This document shows positions 1 through 10,541 of a stretch of DNA of 64,000 nucleotides, piece by piece. The notes beneath the pieces were generated by a model that was not told the origin of the DNA, did no database searches, and saw only the letters and a list, made by a program, of their open reading frames with translations. Both the position numbers and the translations under genes were made by a program. The stretch's first letter is position 1; each line of letters begins with the position of its first letter. Origin of the DNA: Lumbricus terrestris (lineage: Eukaryota > Annelida > Clitellata > Crassiclitellata > Lumbricidae); assembly GCA_949752735.1 (NCBI GenBank), contig OX457050.1, forward strand, positions 39,256,421-39,320,420, in the 5' to 3' direction.

Positions 1-2
1 CC

Positions 3-611
3 CGGATTGCCACCACACAAGCCGACCAAGCTTCCCAGCTAAACCAAATAGCGACTACCCAATCCGAACTAGCTAGCGGCCAAGCTGAACTGACCTCCCA
101 GCTAGATGAGGTGGCCAGCGGTCAATCTGGTTTATCCCAGAGCCATCAAGAAGTGGTCGAGAGAATGAGGGAGATGGAAGAATTTGTACACGTTCGAGTG
201 GGCTCAACCCAAACGAACCCTGACTTCTACCCGCAGGAGGAAGAAGTTGTGAATCCCACGATCACCGCTCTTCCACTCAGACACCTTTCGTCAAGATCCA
301 TCTTTCACCAGCTCCCGTCACGATCTTGCGAGTTCGAATACCTCTCGGATGAACCGAGACAGGAAGCCAGTGCAGCTTCCTTCCAGCCTCGCAGAAGCGA
401 GAGAATCCGAGAGCGACAGTCGTATCTGTATCATCCAGACACTAGAGGCCCACTAGCTGCTGCAGATGCTTCATTCAAACCCTCTCTGGTAGCGCGGAGA
501 GGGGAGGCATTCATTCCCCTTGACGAGGGCGGATCTAGGGATCGTCTTCATAAGGGGTTGCACCGGCGAAACACCTACAGTAGACTTCATGAAAATGTTG
601 CAGGTAGTTGA
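3..611 (+). CDS. 5'-incomplete ORF of unknown function with a coiled-coil-like N-terminal part
   Basis: The frame is open from the left edge of the window to a TGA at 609-611 (about 202 codons); an internal ATG lies at 111. Residues 1-60 are rich in Gln, Ser, Ala and Leu in a repeating pattern (Q-x-x-Q/L, then a charged stretch rich in Glu, Arg and Met) that looks like a coiled coil. The C-terminal half contains a basic RRSERIRERQ segment, of a kind also seen near the ends of retrotransposon polyproteins. No catalytic motif is visible. It could be the last exon of a host gene or the tail of a gag-like retroelement ORF; I cannot decide. Base composition is clearly less AT-rich than the flank on its right, which favours real coding sequence. 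Confidence 0.45.
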   Translation, partial: RIATTQADQASQLNQIATTQSELASGQAELTSQLDEVASGQSGLSQSHQEVVERMREMEEFVHVRVGSTQTNPDFYPQEEEVVNPTITALPLRHLSSRSIFHQLPSRSCEFEYLSDEPRQEASAASFQPRRSERIRERQSYLYHPDTRGPLAAADASFKPSLVARRGEAFIPLDEGGSRDRLHKGLHRRNTYSRLHENVAGS

Positions 612-1193
612 TTAGGCCTATATCATAGAGAATCCAGTCAGTTTCATACTATTTGTCAAAGTCACTAACCGCCATGATTATGCTTCTTCTATTATACTAA
701 AGTCTTACACGGAATTTTATGTTTTTTAAAGTTCAAAACTATGAAATAAACAATGTTTGCCATAGCGCTATAGTTATAGTTTTCAAGACCAAAATACGAA
801 TTAGGGCCTAAGCATAACTGATTATCTAGTAAGGGGAAATGGTGGTGGTTGCTCTCTGGTACGAAAAGCGAAAGATCAGCAAGGACGAGAGATGACTTAC
901 CGCTTTCCTCCTCTCAACGCTTTACTCAATTTTTCATTCGCCAGAATGATGACATTGGTAAATGAGTTGTGGGATGTGGCACGCATCATGATTGCCTTCA
1001 AAACATTAACTTATCGTCACTTCGTTTATACCACGGATTGTATTTACAATGTGTTCTTGTCCGTTGAAAAAAGCCAAGTTATTTGTTAGGCCTAGGCCTA
1101 TTATTTACAAATCGGTTTTACACTGCAATGTAAATTTTACCCATATTGACATAATTTGCGCCTGATGTGTCCAACTTCTAAATGCCTTTAGAT
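612..1193. other. No gene recognised
   Basis: AT-rich sequence between the ORF end and a hAT-like terminus. A 66-codon frame at 892-1089 has no recognisable motif and I do not call it. Confidence 0.5.
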
Positions 1194-1270
1194 CAGGGGT
1201 TCTCAAACTGTGGTACGCGTACCCCTGGGGTTACGCCAGTCGCCGGTAAAGGGTACGCAAAACCCCAGAA
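1194..1270. mobile_element. hAT-like transposon terminus (one end only)
   Basis: CAGGGGTTCTCAAACTGTGG is a typical hAT/Charlie-type terminal inverted repeat, followed by a short local palindrome (GGTACGCGTACC). No matching opposite end was found in the next 2 kb, so this is a solitary or diverged terminus. Confidence 0.5.
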
Positions 1271-2831
1271 ATAAAACTTCTCTTTGAATTTATGACTTTG
1301 CGTCAATCTTTCTTTGATTAGGAACGTTGCAACATGTAGTAGCATCGCCATTTATTTCTTTCCCAACATACAATATTAGGCTCACATATTATACAGTGCA
1401 TGCAACATAGGCCTATTTATGTTCAGACCTATTACTATAAATTTGAAATAAAATAATGTATAAATTGCTGAAAGTACCAAAGCCCATGGTGTTATTATTT
1501 TTATTAACTCATTTTATTTTATTTTCTGTTATTAGGTATTTTCACTATTAAAAGGGTTATTTGGCAAATCATGGCAATTATACAGCATATTGTATAATCG
1601 AAGATCCACTTGCATATCATAATTGAAGTGAATTTTCGAAGTATTCTTTACCAGACTGTCACTGTTGTTAATTATGCTTGCTCTGGGTGTTTATGGTGTT
1701 GAGGTGCAGTTCTGCTGTTATTATTTCATTGCTGTTTCTAATAATAATATTATTCTAGACATTATTATCATTATTTTTTATTGTCATTTTATTATTACTA
1801 TCATTATTATTACTATTATTATTATTATTTTATTAATGGTACAGTATTATTAGTGGTATTAATAGTTTAATGTAGCAGTATAAGTATTAGTATTTCATTA
1901 TTCGTTCTATAATGAATTATTGGGTTTATCACTGTTGCATTATTAATTAAGTCCTAGTTAAGTTATACGTATCCTATGAAAACATTCATGATTATTAATT
2001 GGGAAGAGGTGTCAGAATAGTATAAGCTATTAGCTTTTGCTGGCACCTAATTGCATTGTACTGTACTAAATCACTCATGATTATGTAACCTGAGTTGTGC
2101 GTGCAATAAAGTATCTATCTATAAGTATCTATCTATATGTATCTAACTTTATTGGATACAATGAATTATTTTGCATAGCATTACGCTCAAAAAATGCAAA
2201 AATCGAGAAAAAATCGAGATTTTATACTTTCACAGTAGCCTATCAGTGTACTCACAACTGATCATTGGGAGTTGTCATTACAAACACTTCATAATGTAAC
2301 AAGTCGTAGTTTTAACTCCTCCATACCTTCACCTGCTTCAGGGTAAGAAATTCTGAGGGACTGTTCATCCCGTATTTTTTCAAAGGATCACACTGACGTC
2401 TTAATTGCACACCCCATGCAGCTACACACAAATCAACGTCTGGCCCTTTATTTTTTTCACTATTCGCATACTGATTTGCTTATTCTACATCACTGCACAC
2501 ACCTCAAAATTGTTCTTCAGTTCTACGTTCTACATTTAGGCCTATATCTTAGCAAGACTGTCACGATTGCGGTTAGAAAACATGTGCCTATGTTTTGACA
2601 ACTTGTACGAGAATTTGTCTCTGATCTTCGTTCTTCGTTATTGTTGAACTGAAATTCTGTGTCAGAGTTGTATGACGCAGTTCGTTCAACACGGTCATTT
2701 ACACAGGCCAAGTAATGAAAAATCACACGTGGTCTTATACGATTGGCTAAGCTTATCTCTCCACTCTTTCACTGAAATATCGAGAAAACTATCTTTGAAC
2801 GCAGTATAGCTCATGAAAAAACTTTTGTTTT
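1271..2831. other. AT-rich intergenic DNA without a recognisable gene
   Basis: Contains an ATT-rich low-complexity tract (1742-1856) and short TATC-type runs near 2105-2145. Short frames here lack any family signature. Confidence 0.5.
1742..1856. repeat. (ATT)n-like low-complexity tract
   Basis: Imperfect ATT/TTA trinucleotide run about 115 bp long. The 62-codon frame across it is a by-product of the repeat. Confidence 0.7.
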
Positions 2832-3565
2832 CTAGAAAACTTTTCCAGTGAGGTTTCCCGTATGACGAGTTAGATAACTGCCTAACGTATATGACTTTTG
2901 ACTGAACTGGCGCCTGTGTGATTTCTCTCCAGGATGGATTCTCATGTGTCTTTTCAGATTACTACCTTCAGTAAATGATTTCTGACACAATTGGCATTTG
3001 TATGGTTTTTCGCCTGTATGGGATCTATTGTGTACATTCAGAGAATTAGCCTGAGCAAATAATTTCATACATAACTGACATTTGTATGGTTTCTTGCCAG
3101 TATGGTTTATCATGTGTCTTTTCAGACTACCACTTTCAGTATATGATGTCTGACATAACTGAAATTTGTAAGGTTTCTCCCCAGTATGTGTTCTTGTGTG
3201 CCTTTTCAGATCACCATCTCGGATAAATGACTTCTGACATACCTGATATTTGTATGGTTTCTCCCCAGTGTGGATTTTCTTTTCTGACTACCATATTCAG
3301 TAAATGACTTCTGACATAACGGACAGCTGTACGATTTCTCTCTGGTATGGGTTGTCATGTGGCTTTTAAGATGACCACATTGAGTAAATGACTTTTGACA
3401 TACCTGGCATTGGAAGGGTTTCTCTCCAGTGTGGGTTCTCATGTGTACTTTTAGATCACAACCTGTATGAAATGATTTCTGACATAACTGACATTTGTAT
3501 GTTTTCTCCATGGTATGGGTTGCCATATTTACATCCAACCAACGTAATTCAGAGTTGTTTTTCAC
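2832..3565 (-). pseudogene. C2H2 zinc-finger pseudogene P
   Basis: Read on the minus strand, this holds about eight fingers of the same subfamily as genes A and D (C-Q-[LV]-C-Q-K-S-F ... H-M-R-T-H). The frame is broken near 3280-3290, where roughly 8 bases are missing from an H-M-K-I-H repeat compared with intact copies, so the first fingers and the last fingers lie in different frames. Two fingers downstream of the break have lost their first zinc-binding Cys (C to Y and C to F), and the last has its His/Cys positions scrambled. The common C-terminal CGICD tail is absent. The 5' flank is homologous to those of A and D, so this is a decayed duplicate. Confidence 0.85.
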
Positions 3566-4305
3566 ACATAACTGACATTTGGAAAGGCTGCTCTCTATTA
3601 AGTTTTCTCACTGCAGGTGTCAGATTTTCACAATGAGTATATGATTTCACAAGTACTGTAACTAATGCAAATACAGTTTTTCACGAAAATGTATTTGTAT
3701 ATCTTTCAGTAAAATTACCAGAATATACAACTGGTTCGTAGCACAATTTGCATTTTTGTGGCATAAATAGTATCCATTTGAAAACAAATAATGCAAGTTG
3801 TAGATTATTTCTGGTTCGGTGCATTGAAGTGCAATCTTCTTCAAGTTTCATTTCTCATTACAAACTCTTGTGTAACAAAGTAAACAATTGCCCTCACAGG
3901 AAACATGAATACTCTGGGATGAAATATTGAAGTCATATTATAAATGGCTTAAAATCGGCTGTTAAATATGTCCACTTCAACATTGTCTTTGATGCAGATC
4001 AATGATTGTAGGTCTACTCAAATGACCACACTGAGAAGTTCTACCACACAGCCCTGTTAATCTTCATGCACTTGCAAAAAGAACTTGCGGCACCTGTCAA
4101 GAAGAAGAACATGAACACCTCAGTAAGAAACTGTGTTTCAAGATATAAAATAATTTTTTGTCACCATTCAAAATGGAATGCTAATTTCTGTTTCATTAAG
4201 GTCAGGATGATTTCTCTTCTTATATGAGTGAATAGTTTGTCAATGCAATAATAGCAAGCATTAGTTAATATTTCATTTCTCAATCATGTCAATATATAGC
4301 TACCT
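3566..4305 (-). other. Duplicated 5' flank of ZNF P, with exon-like block
   Basis: Homologous base for base, with small indels, to 12870-13702 (upstream of A) and 39951-40773 (upstream of D); more distantly to 20896-21650 (upstream of B). On the minus strand a pyrimidine-rich stretch ending in AG at 4094-4095 precedes an exon-like block starting at 4093, conserved in all copies. In this copy the frame seen in D is stopped, consistent with pseudogene status. The three closest copies end at the same point, near the sequence ATATATAGCTACC. Confidence 0.75.
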
Positions 4306-4493
4306 GGTAAAACTGCAGCTTAGGTTGCTAAATTATCTTAATGTCACCAATGCCATACTTGATGTTGATAAATAAGTAGTTTTGGAATGTCGTATAGTTT
4401 TAGAATGATAACCTTCATCAAACCAGATTTCACAAGGAATAAATGTTTTTAACTAATGCTTATTCTGCTTAAAAAAGAAATATTGCATCAATC

Positions 4494-4878
4494 GGTTCTT
4501 GTTTTTTATACGACCACCAAAATTTATAAATTCGATGAAAAATATTTCCTCACGAAATAGAAGCGGGATTTAGCGCGTGTGGGTCGGTTAGGGCTCAGGT
4601 TAGGCATCGTGAGGGTCGGTTAGGGTTAGTTTTAGGGTTGTTGCAGTCATTATGCTGAAAGTGAAGCTGGATTGATGAAAAATAATTTTCAATGAAAAAT
4701 TGATGAAAAATATTTGCTGACAAAATAGAAACGGGATTTATCGAACAAATTCTTGCCTAAGCAGAAGCTGGATCGATTAAAAGGATTCTCAGCAAACTAG
4801 AAGTTGGATTTATGAAAGATAGCAACGCTGCAACGTTAGTCCTAGGTGTCTCTGTGGTCGTATAAAAAAACAAGTACC
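4494..4878. mobile_element. 385-bp inverted-repeat MITE, 8-bp TSD CATCAATC
   Basis: Ends GGTTCTTGTTTTTTATACGA and its near-perfect complement (TCGTATAAAAAAACAAGTACC). The 8-bp direct repeat CATCAATC flanks it at 4486-4493 and 4879-4886. The interior holds GAAGCTGGATTGATGAAAA units (complement of the ATCCAGCTTC core) and a TTAGGG-like tract (4610-4640). Another copy at 8008-8393 lies in the opposite orientation, and a partial one at 25512-25731. TSD length fits hAT or Merlin; superfamily not settled. Confidence 0.85.
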
Positions 4879-5140
4879 CATCAATCCAACTTTATTTAAA
4901 AAGGAATTTCTCATCAATCCAACTTCTATCGATACAGAAATATTTCTACCAAGCCAACTTCAATTTACGCAAAACACTTAAAATTGATTCAGCTCCATTG
5001 ATTCAAACCTTGTAATTCATTTGTGGTGGCTTTGATGGAAAATATTGGACTTAAATTGAAGCTGGATTGACGAAAGAATATATTGCTAAATTGTAGTTGA
5101 AATAATGGTAAGAATTTTTTTCCTTAAAGAGCATATCGAT
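4879..5140. repeat. Degenerate ATCCAACTTC-type array
   Basis: Diverged units of the window-wide ATCCAGCTTCTATTT core in both orientations (ATCCAACTTCTAT..., GAAGCTGGATTGACG). Confidence 0.6.
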
Positions 5141-5367
5141 TGATAAAATGTTTCTTTCATTTAATGAAAGATGTATTGATGAGCAAACGTCAGTCTCTTG
5201 AAAGCGGCCATCTTGAACTTATATCTTGTATTCGGATGTCTGTTCCACCTATTGTTCGAAGCCTGTGTGCTCTATGCTCCAGACCGCATGACTTAGAACT
5301 TTTTCATACTTACTAATGTCAAATACGGCATTGAAGACATGAAAAATAATATAAAATGACTGGTAAG

Positions 5368-5600
5368 AAATGGTCAATTGTCTCATAAAATGTATTTAAA
5401 CATAAATCTAAAGTATCTATTCGTACAAATGGCGAGCGATAACAGATGGGTGATTGTTAGTAACGGAAACTGGCTTTTGAAGTATGGTTGTGCCATCTGG
5501 TGAATATCATCGTAATCGTAATATTAATATCCAAGATACATTTCCAAAGCGCTACTCGAAAGCCAAGTGCTGGGCACCAGCTTATTCACCAGCGCAGCGT
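5368..5600. repeat. Dispersed repeat with ATGGCGAGCGATA core
   Basis: Contains AAATGGCGAGCGATA, then, about 65 bp on, a GGAAACTGG...AAGTATGG...GCCATCTGGTGAATAT block and an AAGCGCTACTCGAAAGCCAAG segment. The same order recurs at 17330-17650, 25735-26670 and 41173-41480 and, inverted or partial, at 28880-29060, 35285-35420, 42865-43080 and 46340-46480. Confidence 0.7.
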
Positions 5601-5688
5601 TGAGTCAAAAGGGTTGTCCGGAAGAATAGTCCGTGGTGGTCCGGTGTAAAGGTTTCAAAATACCATCCGTGCATGGTATCCTATCAAC

Positions 5689-5776
5689 GGTAACGGCCCA
5701 CTATTCCGAGGGTCCACTATTCCGAAGGTCCGCTATTCCGAAGGTCCACTATTCCGAAGGTCCACTGTTCCGAAGA
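5689..5776. repeat. Minisatellite of GGTCCACTATTCCGA units
   Basis: Five direct units of about 16 bp. The same unit forms the ends of foldback elements at 7649-7925 and 35853-36183; here only one orientation is present. Confidence 0.85.
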
Positions 5777-6190
5777 TTTCCCCATAGGCCCATTACCCCC
5801 ACCCCGCAAATACCCTCCGACCATAACCCCCGGAAGGCAGGGCCGTGTTTAAGGTTCTTCGGGTGTCGGTGCAAAGTGTTACCGCAGGGGCATAGTGTCG
5901 TTCCAAAAGCTACGGCCACGTGTAAATAAGTATATATCATAAAGAAATTTATATCATCCTATAGGTCTTTTATGGTAGCTATACACTTTTAATTAATGTT
6001 TTCTTACACTTACTGAATTTACAAAAGGTTTAGACCTAAGTAACACTGAAACTCGCATAAGACATTTGGCCAATAGGAACAAAACCCTCGGCTCAGGCCT
6101 CGGGGCATTCGGTGCACCGCACCGAATGGACCTATGTTAAGCACGGCCCTGCCGGAAGGACAATACCCCGCTATTACCCCCGTCTGTTTA
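5776..6190. repeat. ATTACCCCC minisatellite split by a hAT-type insertion
   Basis: CCATTACCCCCACCCCGC-type units at 5776-5837 continue at 6152-6190 after removal of the 314-bp element. Related to the CCATTACCCCC tract at 18228-18406 and its complement at 36945-37060. Confidence 0.6.
5838..6151. mobile_element. hAT-type MITE, 314 bp, TSD CCGGAAGG
   Basis: Terminal repeats CAGGGCCGTGTTTAAG and CTTAACATAGG...; the right end reads GTTAAGCACGGCCCTG, the complement of the left with one or two changes. The exact 8-bp duplication CCGGAAGG lies at 5830-5837 and 6152-6159. CAGGG terminus plus 8-bp TSD fits hAT. Confidence 0.8.
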
Positions 6191-6202
6191 CATGAGGTCC
6201 AA

Positions 6203-6244
6203 TGTATGCATGAATGTATGTATGTATGTACGTATGTATGTATG

Positions 6245-6275
<31 letters not shown>

Positions 6276-6427
6276 GTATGTATGTAAGTATGTATGTATG
6301 TATGTATGTATGCATGCATGCATGCATGCATGCATGCATGTATGCATGTATGTATGTATGTATGTATGTATGTATGTATGTATGTATGTATGTATGTATG
6401 TATGTATGTATGTATGTATGTATGTAT
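6203..6427. repeat. (TATG)n tetranucleotide microsatellite
   Basis: About 225 bp of TATG/GCAT repeats with a central block of GCAT units. Repetitive MYVCMYVC frames through it are artefacts. Confidence 0.95.
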
Positions 6428-6514
6428 CGTTGCTACAGTTTTTAAAGCGATTGCTTGCGAACCTATGAACCTATGGCACTTAGATCTTTACATATTGTTA
6501 TTTTTTTGTTACCA

Positions 6515-7310
6515 GCTCTGCCCGGCCACGCGTTGCTGTGGCTGAAAAGACCGTCCAACCCTCCCTCCATTCTCCTGCCTCAATTCCCTCCCTCTTCCCT
6601 CAATCGGCGAAGAACTTTCCGAGGTCCTTGATTAGGTACAAACTTTTTACATTTTTACTTATGTAGATTATTATTATTATTTTTACTAGCTGTACCCGGT
6701 CACGCGTTGCTGTGGCTGAAAAGACCTCCAACCCTCCCTTCCCCTGCCTTCCTCCCTCCCCCACCCTCTGACTCTCAGCATCCCTCCCTCCCTCCCGTTT
6801 CGTCCGGTCCCTCCCTCCTCTCCGTCCCTCCACTTCGTCCGTCCATCTCTTTCCTCCATCCCTCCCCTCCGCTTTCTCCCCTCCCTCTTCCTCCCACTCC
6901 CTGCTTCTCCTTTCCTCCCTCAACCCCTCCCTTCCCGACAGCTACATAGTTATATGCGCTATAAGAAGAAGCGCGGATAAAAACCCGTCCGCACACGGCC
7001 GCAACGTATGGATGTATATGCGCTATAAGAAGACTCCGGAAGCGCAGTAAGAAACGCGACCGCATTGGATGGCATATCGACATGCGGATGTGTGGAATTT
7101 GGAATCGAAATAGGTCAAATCGAATTTAAAGTTGTGTTTTTTGGTCGAAAAGATTGCGCTTTTCCCAAAAAATCATTATATAAACCCGCTCTTGTTCGAA
7201 TGGAACGTTTTGCGAAAATTTTCAAAACAATCGGTTAAGAACTTTCCGAGTTCCTTGATTACGCACGGTAACGTTTTTAGATTTTATTATTTATATAGAT
7301 TACAAACATA
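6515..7310. repeat. Dispersed repeat, two copies, with pyrimidine-rich interior
   Basis: A short copy (about 6515-6672) and a long one (about 6690-7300) both begin with a CACGCGTTGCTGTGGCTGAAAAG head and end with AAGAACTTTCCGAG...TTGATTA followed by a TAGATTA end. The long copy contains a CCTCCCTCC-rich stretch and two TATGCGCTATAAGAAGA segments. Family not recognised with certainty. Confidence 0.55.
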
Positions 7311-7362
7311 TCAAGCATAAATTTTTACAAGAAACAGACTATACTCTAGGCCTACTAGACTA

Positions 7363-7430
7363 GAATATATTATTATTATTATTTATTATTATTATTATTA
7401 CCGTATCATTATTATTATTAGTAATAGTAG
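7363..7430. repeat. (TTA)n low-complexity tract
   Basis: Trinucleotide ATT/TTA run. Confidence 0.8.
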
Positions 7431-7449
7431 TATATTGATGAATAATAAT

Positions 7450-7625
7450 TCCTGCTCAAAGCTCGACTGCTGCAATTATCTTTTCCTCAACCTTGAATCA
7501 AAAAAACTCAAACGTCTGTAACTAATCCAAAACGCACTAGCCCGTGCTGTCACCAGGACGAGGCACCCAAGCACAATCACAGCACTCCCATTCTCAAATC
7601 ACTCCATTCACTAAAAATTCCCGAG
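7450..7625 (+). pseudogene. Non-LTR reverse-transcriptase fragment
   Basis: Conceptual translation contains the block DCCNYLFLNLESKKLK, then LIQNALARAVTRTRH, characteristic of the C-terminal part of CR1/L2-type reverse transcriptases (usual form YCNSLF...LQ.IQN..AR.V). One stop codon interrupts it. Both ends are missing. Confidence 0.7.
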
Positions 7626-7648
7626 CTTCAGTTGTTCGGAGATCACTG

Positions 7649-7925
7649 TGTTAGCCCGCTATTCCGAGGGTCCACTATTCCGAATATCCCCATATTTTGT
7701 TCTGTATCCTTGGTGGTTTTAGTGTCACGGTGGGCTAGGGTTAGGTTTAGGGTTCGGAATAGTGGACCTTCGGAATAGTAGACTCAAACCTGACTGATTT
7801 ATCGTAATAGGCGTATAACAGTACAATCCTCGGAATAGTGGACCTTCGGACTAGTGGACCTTCGGAATAGCGGACCTTCGGAATAGTGGACCCTCGGAAT
7901 AGTGGACCCTCGGAATAGCGGACCC
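7649..7925. mobile_element. Foldback-type element with TATTCCGA termini
   Basis: Left end carries two CTATTCCGAGGGTCCA units; the right end (7757-7925) carries about eight complementary units (TCGGAATAGTGGACC). Ends align with those of 35853-36183 in inverted orientation. No convincing target duplication was found, so edges are approximate. Confidence 0.65.
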
Positions 7926-7937
7926 AAACCCTATCAA

Positions 7938-8530
7938 CATGGCGAATTTCAAAAAGGCGCAATCAGAAGGGCGCAATCAAATGGGCGAAAATCAATAGAG
8001 CGCATTGGGTACTTGTTTTTTTTTATCCGACCACCAAGACACGAAGAACTAACGTTGCAGCATTGTTTTCTTTAATAAATCCAACTTCTAGTTTGTCGAG
8101 AATCCTTTTAATCGATCCTGCTCTGTTAAGGCAAGAATTTGTTCGATAAATCCCGCTTCTATTTCGTCAGTAAATATCTTTCATCAATTTTTCATTGAAA
8201 ATTATTGTTCGTCAATCCAGCTTCAATTTCAGCAGATTGACTGCACTAACCCTAACCCTAACCCTAACCGACACTCACGATGCCTATCTTGAGCCCTAAC
8301 CGACCTTCACGCGATAAATCCCGCTTCTATTTCGTCAGGAAAAAGTTTTCATCGACTTTATAAATTTTGGTGGTCGAATAAAAAACAAGAACCGCGCATT
8401 GTTTTTAGATCGCACAATCAGTATGGCGAAAAGACAAATATTGTAAGAGTAATTTTTAAAAAAGTGCGTAATCAAAGGGGCGCAAACGTGTGCAACGAAA
8501 AGGCATTGAAGGGGCACAAATTTTAAAAGA
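7938..8530. repeat. GGCGCAATCAAA-type minisatellite interrupted by a MITE
   Basis: Irregular units GGCGCAATCA/GGGCGAAAA occur on both sides (7938-8007 and 8394-8530) of a 386-bp MITE; the array was continuous before that insertion. Confidence 0.6.
8008..8393. mobile_element. 386-bp MITE (inverted copy of 4494-4878), TSD GCGCATTG
   Basis: Ends GGTACTTGTTTTTTTTTATC and GAATAAAAAACAAGAACC, flanked by the exact 8-bp repeat GCGCATTG (8000-8007 and 8394-8401). The interior is the reverse complement of the copy at 4494, including CCCTAACCCTAACC at about 8250-8275. Confidence 0.88.
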
Positions 8531-8786
8531 CCAACGGGAACCGAAAAGGGTAAATAAAGAGTGTGTTAATAAGGCGACGAGCAATCGAAGCCCACTGGAT
8601 TGAAACGAAATGATTAAAAGAAGAATTTGAATAGGCCTGTAAGAAAAGAACGATTATGATATGAAAGCTGGCTGAAGTTTCTTTTAATGTGAAATAGAAG
8701 CTGGATTGACGAAAATAATGTTTAAGAAATGGAAGCTGGATGAATGTTCTTTTACTGATGAAATAGGGGTTGGCTTGATGAAAACA

Positions 8787-8960
8787 CCTAAGCCATCAAG
8801 TTACTGTGGAAGCAAACACAAATTAAAGTTAGCATATGTTCATGATCATGCAAAAAAGCTAAGGAACGACAATAACACATGAAGTGCAGTAGTTAGGAAA
8901 CAATTGGCAGGAGAAACGAGCAATGAAAGAATCAATAACAGTAAATAACAGTAAATCAAA
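8787..8960. repeat. 170-bp direct repeat, left copy
   Basis: Starts near CCTAAGCCATCAAGTTACTG and is repeated in the same orientation at about 9991-10156, on the far side of the mariner-type and hAT-like sequences. The two copies differ by scattered substitutions and small indels. Confidence 0.75.
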
Positions 8961-8998
8961 ACATCATCATACAGTGGCAGAGTACATGAGTTCACCTA

Positions 8999-9760
8999 CA
9001 GGGTGCGCCAAAAAAAGACCCCTAGGTTTTTTGCCATTATCTTGACCAAAAGTAAGAATTTCCAAATGAAATTGTACAGGATTAAACACAGTTCATATCT
9101 GCACAAGATGGTCAGATGCCATCAAAATGTTTCAATCAGAACAAAAGTTATACCACTTTTAGGGAGCTCACCCACCGTTTTTTGACGATTCAATAACGAA
9201 ACGCAACAAAAAAGTAACAAAAAACACGATTTTTTTTCTCATCTCAAATAATTGGTATCATATAGCCTTGATAATGCCAGATAATCATTATTATTACTAT
9301 TTAAAAAAGAAACAGGGTACCAGCGTAGCTGCGCGTCACTGAGAAGTCACTTTAATAGCAAGATGACAATCACATTGGTAAATAAGGAATCTGTCAGATT
9401 AATCAACAGGTCCATCAAGAACTTTGCAAAGAGACTCAAAAGAAGTTTTGGCACTGGTGTTGGGCACATTGAACACAAGTTGTGAAGCACTACCAAGTTC
9501 ATTTGACAACAGTTATTTGAGATGAGACTTAATAAAATCGTGTTTTGTAGCTTTTTGTTGCGTTTCGTTTTTGAAACGTCAAAAAACGGTGGGTGACCTC
9601 ACCAAAAGTGGCATAACTTTTGTTATGTTTGATATATTTTGATGAAATCGGGCCATCATGTGTAAATATGAATTGTCTATAAGTCCGTAAAATTTCATTT
9701 GGAAATTCTTACTTTTGGTCAAGATATTGGCAAAAAACCTAGTTTTTTTGGCGCACCCTG
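8999..9760. mobile_element. Mariner-type element with long inverted repeats
   Basis: CAGGGTGCGCCAAAAAA and its complement end the element, each next to a TA dinucleotide (8997-8998 and 9761-9762), as expected for Tc1/mariner insertion. The inverted repeats are about 230 bp long (to about 9240 and from about 9536), far longer than usual. No intact transposase; the 300-bp interior is non-coding or decayed. Confidence 0.75.
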
Positions 9761-9820
9761 TACACATGAACGGAAAACAAAAGAACGGACGAAACCAGAC
9801 TATAGAGCGATGTTTGAGAT

Positions 9821-9990
9821 CAGTGGTTCTTAACCTTTTTTGGCACAATACACACTAGAGTCCTGACCTTACAACCAAATTTGACGACACACTATTATAT
9901 GCAATCGTCATCAATTATGCCAATAAAAATTATGGCTAAAACGAATACATAAGAAAAATACCATAAGCCGAAAAATAAACATATGACAAA
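9821..9990. mobile_element. hAT-like terminus and fragment
   Basis: CAGTGGTTCTTAACCTTTTT is a characteristic hAT (Charlie-like) inverted-repeat end. The opposite end was not found. Confidence 0.5.
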
Positions 9991-10156
9991 ATATCTAAGC
10001 CATCAAGTTACTGTCGAAGCAAACACAAATTAAAATTAGCATTATGTTCATGATCATGCAAAAAAGGTAAGGAATTAAGATAACACATGAAGTGCAGTAG
10101 TTAGGAAACAATTGGCAGAAGAAATGAACAAAAGCAATAAGAGTAAATCAAAACAT
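9991..10156. repeat. 170-bp direct repeat, right copy
   Basis: Second copy of the block at 8787-8960. It is interrupted at 10157 by a LINE fragment and resumes after 10529. Confidence 0.75.
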
Positions 10157-10529
10157 CATCTTCTTCTTTTCTCTTTCTTCTTTTCCTTCACGCTTGAACT
10201 AATCCCTCTCTACGGAGGGGTCAGCCACTCGGATCTTTCTCTTCCACTTTCCTCTGTCTTTGGTGTCTTCATTTTTCAGTTTGAAATGTTTCATGTCCTC
10301 CCGTATCCCATCCTCCCAACTCTTTTTTTGTCGTCCCTGACTGCGTCGTCCTTCGTGATTTTTTTAAGGCAGCTGTCTTCCTCTCTTCTCATCACGTAAC
10401 CGTACCATCAACCTGGCCTCTCGTATCTTGTCCGAGATACACGCCACTCCAAGTTTCTTTCGGATGTCCCCGTTCCTGTTTCTATCCCTGAGTGAAATTC
10501 CCAGCATCCAACGCAGCATTCTCATCAAA
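10157..10529 (-). pseudogene. 5'-truncated LINE fragment with 12-bp TSD
   Basis: On the minus strand the translation includes MLRWMLGISLRDRNRNGDIR and KKLGVACISDKIREARL, a signature of the C-terminus of RTE-like non-LTR reverse transcriptases (R.RN.DIR..L.V..I..KIREAR). A purine-rich AAG-type tail lies at the left. The target duplication AAATCAAAACAT is present at 10145-10156 and 10530-10541, and the left copy of the 170-bp repeat at about 8952 shows the empty site. Confidence 0.8.
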
Positions 10530-10541
10530 AAATCAAAACAT

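Noticed and set aside
892..1089. 65-codon frame as a gene
   Set aside because: No motif, no conserved copy, AT-rich surroundings.
6134..6545. Several frames of 80-100 codons (MYVCMYVC...)
   Set aside because: They are translations of a TATG microsatellite.
6707..6949. Pro/Ser-rich 80-codon frame
   Set aside because: Produced by a CCTCCCTCC low-complexity tract in a dispersed repeat.
7649..7925. 9-bp TSD for this foldback copy
   Set aside because: Flanks GGAGATCAC and CTATCAACA do not match; the copy is kept as an element without TSD.
8250..8310. A true telomere or internal telomere fusion
   Set aside because: Only a few CCCTAA units, lying inside a MITE with a clean TSD.
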